Part shown: positions 35,461 through 42,438 of the stretch, in pieces
How the letters are laid out: each line of letters begins with the position of its first letter
Numbering within the stretch: the first letter of the stretch is position 1
Source: Clostridia bacterium
Lineage (GTDB): Bacteria; Bacillota; Clostridia; Christensenellales; CAG-138
Length of the DNA stretch: 64,000 nt
Assembly: GCA_017509785.1 (NCBI GenBank)
Contig: JAFWOT010000012.1
Coordinates: forward strand, 195,476-259,475
Reading direction: 5' to 3'
Translations under genes and position numbers: made by a program
Notes under the pieces: model-generated
Database searches by the model: none
Told to the model about the DNA's origin: nothing
The model's input: the letters and a program-made list of their open reading frames with translations, nothing else

Positions 35461-36936
35461 ATGGAACTTATCTGGAAGGAAATAGAGACTTCGCGCCTCA
35501 TCGCGCGAAGAACGGAACAGACTCATATCTCCGGCGTGCTTCCGCCGCCCGAAGGCAGGAAACTCATGCAGGTGCTGAACTGTTCGGCTGAAGTTTACGT
35601 TGTTTCCTGTACCGTCGAAAAGGAGAGCGTGACAGTCGAAGGACGGATAGACGCAAACGTCACGGCCCTTGACGGCAATGAAGCCTTCTCGTTCAGATCG
35701 AGTGCCGGCTTCAGGCACAGTATGAATATGCCTGAGGCCATGAACGGTATGACCGCGCAAGTCATGCCGGTTATACAGACGCTTTACGCGGCTCCTTCAC
35801 CGGAAGGAGCGGAGCTGAAGGCCGACGTGGATCTTGAAACGGAACTCGTCTGCCCGATACCCCTGAAGGTTATAGGCGGCGTTTCCGGAGTCGGAGATCT
35901 TGAGATGAAGATCGTAAAGGAGACGCACCGATCCCTTGTGAAGATCGCCGACGAGACGCTTCATCTTCGTGAGGAGATAGCCGCCGAGGGCGCGGCGCGC
36001 ATCGTTTCCTGCGAGGGCTTCGCAGCCGCCCGCGAGCTTACGACCGAGGGTGGTACGGCCTCCGTGAGCGGGATAATAACGATTAGCGCTGTCACAGCCG
36101 ATAAAGAAGATCGGCTGCTTCAGACGGTGCGTCAGATACCGTTCCGTGAAAAGCTCAGTCTTGACGGGGCAGGCAGGGACGCGTTCTGCACTGCGGAGCT
36201 CAAGGAGCTGTATTTGAGGACCGTTGGGGATGATCTCGATCTCATATCCATGGAGGCGGAGGTCGGTTTCGTCATATACGCCGCCGAGATCGCCGAAGCG
36301 GAGCTTCCCGTGGACGCGTTCTCTCCGGAAATATGCTTCGATTGTTTGCGCGAGAAGCCGATCGATATAAACCGCCTTGGAGGAAGCTCTTTCCAAGTAT
36401 CGCTTCGTGAGGAGGTCCCTCTTCCCGATAACGCGCCGGAACCCTCGCGGGGACTGTTTGCCGCTGCAAGGCCGATCGTTACCGGGACCGAGATCGCCGG
36501 CGAGCAAATGAAGGTGACGGGAGTATTCGAAACCACGGCAGTTTATGAAAGCGAGGCCGGGAACGTAAACGTATTCAGCAGGGACGTACCTTTTGAGTGT
36601 GCGCTCCCCTGTCCCCCGGAAACTTCGAGGGCCAAAGTGAAACCGAGATGCGTCTGTTCGCTTGCGGGGATCGCCGAAAGGAACGCGCTCCTGCAGTACA
36701 GCTTGCTGCTGAATGCGGAGTTTATATGTGAAACTGCGCATGAGCTCGTTGTGGGCCTGGCCGAGAGGGAGCCGGATCCGCGCAAAGAAGGGCTGATCGT
36801 GTGCTTTGCCTCAGAAGGAGAGAGCGTCTTTGATATAGCAAAGCGGTACAGAGTCCCGTGCGACACCGTTCGAAACATGAATCCGGAGATCGAAGAACCT
36901 TTGCACGAGGGCGAAAAGCTCATAATGATAGTTTGA
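35461..36936 (+). CDS. SipL-like spore envelope protein (SPOCS repeats + LysM)
   Basis: A 491-residue protein with repeated SPOCS (DUF3794) segments over about 1-440 and a C-terminal LysM at about 445-491 (VCFASEGESVFDIAKRY, then NMNPEI and HEGEKLIMIV). This layout matches SipL of Clostridioides, which binds SpoIVA and is needed for spore envelope assembly. It has no signal peptide, in line with a mother-cell cytoplasmic protein. I chose the ATG at 35461 because AAAGGAG precedes it, rather than an in-frame ATG at 35431. It stands alone between a divergent and a convergent gene, so it needs its own promoter, perhaps sporulation-specific; I could not assign one securely. Confidence 0.85.
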   Translation: MELIWKEIETSRLIARRTEQTHISGVLPPPEGRKLMQVLNCSAEVYVVSCTVEKESVTVEGRIDANVTALDGNEAFSFRSSAGFRHSMNMPEAMNGMTAQVMPVIQTLYAAPSPEGAELKADVDLETELVCPIPLKVIGGVSGVGDLEMKIVKETHRSLVKIADETLHLREEIAAEGAARIVSCEGFAAARELTTEGGTASVSGIITISAVTADKEDRLLQTVRQIPFREKLSLDGAGRDAFCTAELKELYLRTVGDDLDLISMEAEVGFVIYAAEIAEAELPVDAFSPEICFDCLREKPIDINRLGGSSFQVSLREEVPLPDNAPEPSRGLFAAARPIVTGTEIAGEQMKVTGVFETTAVYESEAGNVNVFSRDVPFECALPCPPETSRAKVKPRCVCSLAGIAERNALLQYSLLLNAEFICETAHELVVGLAEREPDPRKEGLIVCFASEGESVFDIAKRYRVPCDTVRNMNPEIEEPLHEGEKLIMIV

Positions 36937-36950
36937 ATGCAGAAGCTTTA

Positions 36951-36980
36951 CCCCGGGAGGAGCCTCCCGGGGATCGTTTT
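36951..36980. terminator. Terminator between the SipL-like gene and tspO
   Basis: CCCCGGGAGG and CCTCCCGGGG form a 9-10 bp stem with a tiny loop, then ATCGTTTT; the other side is T-poor. Convergent genes meet here. Confidence 0.75.
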
Positions 36981-37458
36981 ACATATTCAGCAAAAAAGTT
37001 CCGAAGTTGAGATAAGCCGCGAATAACAGCCAGATGAGATACGGGAACTGCAGATTCCCCGCCGTGACGTCTATGCGTTTGAATCTCGATATCATGGCCA
37101 CAGTCAACCCGATGAGGATCAGCAGCCATATGAACGCGACGAGCCTGAGTTCCAGGGCGAAGAATATCGGCGTCCACAATGCGTTTACGAGAAGCTGCAC
37201 ACAGTAAAGCGTGAGCGCGGATCTCGTTTCGCCGGTTCCTTCGAGAACGATCCTTGCGGCCGAGATCCCCATGAGCGTATAGAGCGCAGTCCACACAACG
37301 GGGAAAAGCCATCCGGGCGGCGATAGGGGCGGTTGTTCGAGTTTCGCGAATTGTTTCATTCCGTCCATGCTGACGAATCCCGATACCGCTCCGACGATCA
37401 GCGTCCCGCCGATCGCGGCAGCATAGACCCACCCGGGCGCGGGTTTTTTCATTTTCAC
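36979..37458 (-). CDS. tspO: TspO/MBR family membrane protein
   Basis: A five-helix membrane protein of the TspO family, which binds tetrapyrroles and sterols; the bacterial role is unsettled. Hallmarks: QPPLSPPGWLFPVVWTALY, the second Pro-Trp block QLLVNALWTPIFF, and PYLIWLLFAAYLNFG at the end. I prefer a GTG start at 37458 (product about 159 residues) because GGAGG lies 9 bases before it; the ATG two codons later at 37452 is 15 bases from GGAGG, and the far ATG at 37485 has no ribosome site. Confidence 0.92.
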   Translation of the reverse strand: MKMKKPAPGWVYAAAIGGTLIVGAVSGFVSMDGMKQFAKLEQPPLSPPGWLFPVVWTALYTLMGISAARIVLEGTGETRSALTLYCVQLLVNALWTPIFFALELRLVAFIWLLILIGLTVAMISRFKRIDVTAGNLQFPYLIWLLFAAYLNFGTFLLNM

Positions 37459-37521
37459 GTCATCATACCTCCATGCAGTGAACAATAATATTATATATGC
37501 TTAAAAATTCAGAAATTATGC

Positions 37522-37550
37522 TTGCAATTTGGAAAGAGGTGTGTTAAAAT
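37522..37550 (+). promoter_or_regulatory. Promoter of rpmB-glyS
   Basis: TTGCAA, 17 bases, TAAAAT, about 65 bases before the rpmB start. Confidence 0.65.
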
Positions 37551-37617
37551 AACTGCGTTTGATTTTTAACCCGTCGTTCAATGAGCGAAAGGTTTATCCC
37601 GGCAAGGAGGTGTAAAT

Positions 37618-37809
37618 ATGAGTAAGTATTGTGAGGTTTGCGGTAAGGGCACGATGAGCGGCAACCTGGTCAGCCATTCCAACAGGAAGACGAGGACGAG
37701 CTGGGCTCCCAACGTTCAGCGCGTAAACGTTATCGTAAACGGCGCTCCCAAGAAGATGAACGTCTGCACGCGTTGTCTGCGTACCGGTAAGGTTCAGCGC
37801 AGCGTCTGA
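37618..37809 (+). CDS. rpmB: Ribosomal protein bL28
   Basis: A 63-residue large-subunit protein. It is the zinc-binding (C+) form with CEVCGKG near the N-terminus and CTRCLRTGKV near the C-terminus, and the family core GNLVSHSNRKTRT. AAGGAGGTG lies 8 bases before the ATG. It is followed 15 bases later by glyS, with no terminator, so the two are cotranscribed. Confidence 0.98.
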   Translation: MSKYCEVCGKGTMSGNLVSHSNRKTRTSWAPNVQRVNVIVNGAPKKMNVCTRCLRTGKVQRSV

Positions 37810-37824
37810 TAGCGCAGGTATCGT

Positions 37825-39219
37825 ATGAGAAGTGAATTAACAATGGATAAAATCGTAGCTCTGTGTAAAAACCGGGGCTACATTTTCGCTGGTTCGGAAA
37901 TTTACGGCGGCCTTGCCAATACATGGGATTACGGTCCCCTTGGTGCGAGGCTCAAGAACAACGTGAAGGAGACCTGGCGTAAGCGCTTCATTCAGGAGCG
38001 CCATAACAGCTTTGAGGTCGACGCGGATATCCTCATGCATCCGAGGGTATGGGAGGCGAGCGGCCACATTGCCAGTTTCTCCGATCCTCTGCTCGACTGC
38101 AAGGAGTGCAAGATGCGCTTCCGTGCGGATAATCTCATCGAGGAGTTCGATCCCGAGGCGCATGCCGACAGCATGACCCACGAGGAAATGTTTGATTTCA
38201 TAAAGGCTCACCATATCGCCTGCCCCAACTGCGGCAAGCATAATTTCACCGATATCCGTGAGTTCAATCTTATGTTCCAGACTTTCCGCGGAGTAACGAA
38301 CGACGCGAAATCCGCCATCTATCTGCGGCCGGAAAACGCGCAGGGCGAGTACGTCAATTACGCCAACGTACAGCGCACTATGCGCGCCAAGCTTCCGTTC
38401 AGCATCGGTCAGATCGGCAAGGCTTTCCGCAACGAGATAACTCCCGGCAACTTCACCTTCCGCACCATTGAGTTCGAGCAGATGGAGTTCCAGACCTTCT
38501 GCAAGGAAGGTTCCGACGCCGAGCTTTACGAGTATTTCAAGGAATTCGGCATGCAGTATTACCGCGATCTCGGCATTGCTCCCGAGCATCTGAGGTTCCA
38601 CGATCACGAGAAGCTTGCCCATTACGCCAAGGCGGCCTGCGATATAGAGTTTCTCTTCCCCTTCGGCTGGGGCGAGATAAACGGCACTCACAACCGCACG
38701 GATTTCGACCTCAAGCGCCATCAGGAATACAGCGGAACGAATCTCGGATACCTCGATCCCGTCACGAACGAGCGCTATATCCCCTACATCATCGAATCAA
38801 CCTACGGGCTTGACCGAACCGTTCTTGCCATTCTCTGCGAGGCGTATGATGAGGAGTTGCTTGATGAAAGCACTAACGACACGCGCGTCGTGCTGCACAT
38901 CAAGCCCGCGCTCGCGCCCTATAAGGCGGCGGTGTTGCCTCTTTCCAAGAAGCTTTCTCCCAAGGCTATGGAGCTTCGCGATATGCTCTCGAAGAATTTC
39001 ATGGTCGATTTCGACGAGACCGGTTCCATCGGCAAGCGCTACCGCAGGCAGGATGAGATCGGTACGCCGCTCTGCATCACTGTCGATTTCGAGACGGTCG
39101 AAGGCGGCGAGGGCGTCGAACCCGACACCGTGACCGTCCGCGACCGCGACACCATGGAACAGGTGCGTCTGCCCATTTCGGAGCTGGAAAACTACGTCAG
39201 ACGAAACTGCGAATTCTGA
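37825..39219 (+). CDS. glyS: Glycyl-tRNA synthetase (single-chain alpha2 type)
   Basis: Charges tRNA-Gly. The 464-residue class II enzyme has the motif GYIFAGSEIYGGLANTWDYGP at its start (first 20 or so residues of the catalytic domain), a zinc region CKECKMRF with CPNCGKHNF, YLRPENAQGEYVNY, the motif 2 stretch GKAFRNEITPGNFTFR, EQMEFQTFC, motif 3 ESTYGLDRTVLAILCEAY, and a C-terminal anticodon-binding domain. This is the eukaryote/archaea-like homodimer form used by many Gram-positives, not the alpha2beta2 form. The ATG at 37825 has AGG upstream; an alternative ATG at 37843 is possible. A terminator follows. Confidence 0.97.
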   Translation: MRSELTMDKIVALCKNRGYIFAGSEIYGGLANTWDYGPLGARLKNNVKETWRKRFIQERHNSFEVDADILMHPRVWEASGHIASFSDPLLDCKECKMRFRADNLIEEFDPEAHADSMTHEEMFDFIKAHHIACPNCGKHNFTDIREFNLMFQTFRGVTNDAKSAIYLRPENAQGEYVNYANVQRTMRAKLPFSIGQIGKAFRNEITPGNFTFRTIEFEQMEFQTFCKEGSDAELYEYFKEFGMQYYRDLGIAPEHLRFHDHEKLAHYAKAACDIEFLFPFGWGEINGTHNRTDFDLKRHQEYSGTNLGYLDPVTNERYIPYIIESTYGLDRTVLAILCEAYDEELLDESTNDTRVVLHIKPALAPYKAAVLPLSKKLSPKAMELRDMLSKNFMVDFDETGSIGKRYRRQDEIGTPLCITVDFETVEGGEGVEPDTVTVRDRDTMEQVRLPISELENYVRRNCEF

Positions 39220-39232
39220 TAATGAACCATTC

Positions 39233-39260
39233 AAAAAAGGCCGGTTTTACGGCCTTTTTG
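39233..39260. terminator. Bidirectional terminator between glyS and the MATE gene
   Basis: AAAAAAGGCCG, 6-base loop, CGGCCTTTTT. A and T tracts on both sides, between convergent stops. Confidence 0.88.
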
Positions 39261-39268
39261 TGTTGCGA

Positions 39269-40618
39269 TCAATATCCGTATCTCTTTCTTTTCACTGCAA
39301 GGAAAACGAAGCAAAGCGCCGCAGCCATGAATTCTGCGGCAACGATGGACCACCAGATGCCATGTATCCCGAGTATGAGCGGAAGCAGCAGAACAGCCGC
39401 TATCTGAAAAACGAGCGTGCGGAGGAATGAGATGAGCGCGGAAGTCAGTCCGTCGGAGAGGGCCGTAAAGTACCCCGAGCCCAATACCGCAAAACCCATG
39501 AAAAGGAACGAGAGTGCAAATATGCGGAATCCGGAAACGGTCATCTCAAGGAGTCTCTCGTCGTATCCGACGAACAGCCTTCCGATCGGGTATGCCATGA
39601 TCGCCGCGGAAAGCGTCATCGCGCCGGAGAGGAACGCGGTTATAATGAGGCTCTTCTTCAAAAGGCTGTGAAGCTCCGCTCGATTCTGCGCTCCGTAATG
39701 GAATCCCACGACCGGCGAAGTACCCATCGAATAACCGACGAACGCGCCGGAAAAGAGCATGCTGACGTACATCATCACCCCGTAAGCCGCGACGCCGTCC
39801 TCCCCCGCGTATTTTATAAGCTGGATATTATAGAGCATGCTGACGAGGCTCATCGAGATACTGCTCATGAATTCCGAAGAGCCGTTAACGGCGGCTCTCC
39901 AAACGGCGCGTCCTTCATAGCGCGTTCTGCCGAGCCGAAGGAGACTCGGATTCTTTCTTGAGAAGTAAACGAGCGGGATGACGCCTCCGACAAACGAGCT
40001 CATAGCCGTGGCGACGGCGGCTCCGGTCAGCTTGTATTCCTGCGGCAGAAGCGTCACGAGGAGCGCATCTAGCGCCATATTGGTAACGCCGGAAGAAATG
40101 GTCACGGCAAGGCCGAGCTTGGGTTTTTCCGCCGTGACGAAGAAGCTCTGGAACATCAGCTGCAGCACGAAAAAAGGAAGCGCGGCGAGAAGTATCCTGC
40201 CGTAAACGACACAGTTTTCGAGCAGTTCCCCCTCTGCCCCGAGGAGCATCGAGACCGGCCTGATAAAAACTATGCCGAGCACGGCGAAAACGACTCCCGC
40301 AGCTGCCGCGAAGTAGACGAAGAGCGAGAACAGGCGGTTTGCCTTCTCGTTATCACCTTCGCCGAGGGTCTTTGCGACCATTGCAGTACCTCCGGCACCG
40401 AACATGAACCCGACGGTCGAAAGTATCATTATAAACGGATAGATGAGATTTACCGCGGCAAAAGGCGTCTTTCCCGTGAAATTCGATACAAAAAACCCAT
40501 CCACCACGCCATATATCGAGGTGAATATCATCATGCCTATAGAAGGGAGCGTAAACCTTATAAGGCGCCCGTATGTAAAATGATCCGAAAGACGGATCTT
40601 TTCTTCTGATCGGGACAT
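39269..40618 (-). CDS. MATE family efflux transporter
   Basis: A 449-residue, 12-helix multidrug/toxin extrusion protein that probably exports organic cations against Na+ or H+. Two MatE halves are visible: LPSIGMMIFTSIYGVVDGFFV in the first (about 20-40) and NGSSEFMSSISMSLVSMLYN in the second. GAGGTAMVAKTLGEGD is the conserved loop after helix 2. The ATG at 40618 is chosen because it matches the family N-terminus; its ribosome site (AAAAGAAG) is weak. It follows the YitT gene by 44 bases with a hairpin between. Substrate unknown. Confidence 0.92.
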   Translation of the reverse strand: MSRSEEKIRLSDHFTYGRLIRFTLPSIGMMIFTSIYGVVDGFFVSNFTGKTPFAAVNLIYPFIMILSTVGFMFGAGGTAMVAKTLGEGDNEKANRLFSLFVYFAAAAGVVFAVLGIVFIRPVSMLLGAEGELLENCVVYGRILLAALPFFVLQLMFQSFFVTAEKPKLGLAVTISSGVTNMALDALLVTLLPQEYKLTGAAVATAMSSFVGGVIPLVYFSRKNPSLLRLGRTRYEGRAVWRAAVNGSSEFMSSISMSLVSMLYNIQLIKYAGEDGVAAYGVMMYVSMLFSGAFVGYSMGTSPVVGFHYGAQNRAELHSLLKKSLIITAFLSGAMTLSAAIMAYPIGRLFVGYDERLLEMTVSGFRIFALSFLFMGFAVLGSGYFTALSDGLTSALISFLRTLVFQIAAVLLLPLILGIHGIWWSIVAAEFMAAALCFVFLAVKRKRYGY

Positions 40619-40637
40619 GGCTTCTTTTAATCTATAA

Positions 40638-40657
40638 CGGGGAGCTGCCGCTCCCCG
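40638..40657 (-). terminator. Hairpin between the YitT and MATE genes
   Basis: CGGGGAGC, TGCC, GCTCCCCG: a perfect 8-bp stem. No T-tract follows on the minus strand, so more an attenuator or RNA-stability element than a terminator. Confidence 0.45.
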
Positions 40658-40662
40658 GATGA

Positions 40663-41580
40663 TCACTGTTCGTTCAAAGGATTGAATCCGTAGCCGTAGG
40701 CTTCGTCTATCGTGGAAAGCATCACCATCGCGTTGGGATCGGTCTTTTTAACGATCTCGCGCGTCGGGAACACCTCGGACTTGGAGCATACGCACATTAT
40801 GACGTGCTTCTCCTGCCCGGTATAAGCGCCGACAGCCTTAAGGAAGGTCACGCCGCGCTCTGTGACTTCGAAGATCTTGTCCTTGATCTCGTCGGTATGC
40901 TCGCTGATTATGAGGAGCATCTTCTGAGAACCGGATCCGTACATGAGCTTATCGATAACGAGCGACGAGAGAATAGTCATTATTATGCCGTAAAGAACTG
41001 CGTTGATGTTGCCGAATACGAGACCGCCGAGAAGTATTATCGTACCGTCGATGATGAGCGTGATGGAGCCGACGGACATGTGCGGGCGCTTCTTGCGTAT
41101 GCTCATGATGACGAAATCACTTCCGCCCGTGGAGGAGCCTCGCATGTAGATGAGCGCAAGGCCCGCACCCGTCAGAATGCCCGCGAAAATAGCGGCCATG
41201 AGGCGATTCGCTTCCATTATCTGGTCGCCGCCGTACTTCGGGAAAAGAGGCGCGATGAAGTCGCCGATGATCCACATGAAGAGCATCGTAATGACGGATT
41301 TTATAAAGAACTTCTTGCCGAGGAGCTTATAGCAGATGATCGCTATCGGGATGTTGACTATGTTCTGACAGAGGAAGAGAGGCATCCAAGGCAGGTAGTG
41401 GTTTATGATAATGGATATGCCGCCGACCCCGCCGGGAGCGAAATCGGCGTTGGAAGCAAAGGTATAGAAACCGACGGCGTAAAGCACGCTGCCGATTATG
41501 TCATAAACCACGTCAACGGAGAACTCACGCACCTTCGCCTTCTTGAAGAAGGCTCCTATTCTATTGAACATTTTTTTCAT
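40663..41580 (-). CDS. YitT family membrane protein (DUF161 + DUF2179)
   Basis: A 305-residue protein: about five or six transmembrane helices (residues 20-210; FAPGGVGGISIIINHYLPW is the family's conserved loop, repeated in GSSTGGSDFVIMSI) and a soluble C-terminal DUF2179 domain (about 220-300; TERGVTFLKAVGAYTGQEK). Function unknown, possibly a transporter. AAAGGAG precedes the ATG at 41580; a longer frame to 41634 would run into the SDR gene. It lies 23 bases after the SDR gene. Confidence 0.93.
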   Translation of the reverse strand: MKKMFNRIGAFFKKAKVREFSVDVVYDIIGSVLYAVGFYTFASNADFAPGGVGGISIIINHYLPWMPLFLCQNIVNIPIAIICYKLLGKKFFIKSVITMLFMWIIGDFIAPLFPKYGGDQIMEANRLMAAIFAGILTGAGLALIYMRGSSTGGSDFVIMSIRKKRPHMSVGSITLIIDGTIILLGGLVFGNINAVLYGIIMTILSSLVIDKLMYGSGSQKMLLIISEHTDEIKDKIFEVTERGVTFLKAVGAYTGQEKHVIMCVCSKSEVFPTREIVKKTDPNAMVMLSTIDEAYGYGFNPLNEQ

Positions 41581-41603
41581 TTCGGATCTCCTTTCCCGTC
41601 TTA

Positions 41604-42371
41604 TCAGCAGGGCTTCTTCTGCTGCCTGCACCATACCTTCATAACGAGCTTATGCGGCAGAAGCTTCGCCAGAAAAGCATTGAGCTTCGCCGTCCTGCCG
41701 CAGATGGAAACGTCCTTCCCGCGTTTATTCATATCCTTTATCGCCTGAGCTACGACGTCCTTCGATTCGGTATAGCATTGATAGTAAGTGATGGTGTCGT
41801 CGGTCCTTGCCGTGTCGAAGAATTCGGTCTTCGTCCAATAGGGGCATACGGCGAGGGCCTTTATCCCTCTCCTCTTCAGCTCGACGTTTATCGCCCTCGT
41901 AAAGCTCAGGGCAAACGCCTTCGTCGCGCCGTATATGCTGATGTACGGCAGGGGTTGGAACGCCGCGACGGAACAGACGTTATAGATGCGCCCGCCATCC
42001 TTCATATAAGGAAGGGAGCGGTAAGTCATTCCCACGACGGCGCTGTCGTTCAGTGCGATCATATCATAATAGCCGTTGAGGTCAGCCTCATCGAACGCTT
42101 TGAAGTACCCGAATCCCGAAGCGTTGACGAGTACGGATATTTCGGGCTGTTCCTCTTCGAGAACGGAAGCATATTCTTCGATGCTCTCCCTTTTAGTAAG
42201 ATCGAGGCTTATCGGGCGGACGGGGACGTTGAGCTCATCCTTCAGGGCTTCGAGCCTTTCGATCCTGCGGGCTATGACCCAGACCTCGTCAAAATGATAC
42301 AGTCCGGTGAGCTGACGGGCAAAATCCCTTCCCATGCCGGAGGAGGCTCCGGTAATTACGGCTATTTTCAT
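41604..42371 (-). CDS. Short-chain dehydrogenase/reductase
   Basis: A 255-residue classical SDR: NAD(P)-binding TGASSGMGRD (7-16), NASGFGYF (the NNAG position), catalytic Ser in CSVAAFQ and Tyr/Lys in YGATK. An Arg pair after the second strand (IARRIERL) suggests NADP. The C-terminal tail KVWCRQQKKPC is unusual but short. Substrate unknown. Its ribosome site AAGGTG overlaps the end of the ppdK terminator. First of three genes (SDR, YitT, MATE). Confidence 0.92.
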   Translation of the reverse strand: MKIAVITGASSGMGRDFARQLTGLYHFDEVWVIARRIERLEALKDELNVPVRPISLDLTKRESIEEYASVLEEEQPEISVLVNASGFGYFKAFDEADLNGYYDMIALNDSAVVGMTYRSLPYMKDGGRIYNVCSVAAFQPLPYISIYGATKAFALSFTRAINVELKRRGIKALAVCPYWTKTEFFDTARTDDTITYYQCYTESKDVVAQAIKDMNKRGKDVSICGRTAKLNAFLAKLLPHKLVMKVWCRQQKKPC

Positions 42372-42380
42372 ATGATCACC

Positions 42381-42419
42381 TTAAAAAGCGGCTGCAGAAC
42401 CAAGGCCCCGCAGCCGCAT
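42381..42419 (-). terminator. Terminator after ppdK
   Basis: Minus strand GCGGCTGC, 14-base loop, GCAGCCGC, TTTTTAAGG. The SDR start codon lies only about 10 bases further, so SDR expression depends on read-through or a hidden promoter. Confidence 0.75.
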
Positions 42420-42438
42420 CAGATCAATTCAAACGATC

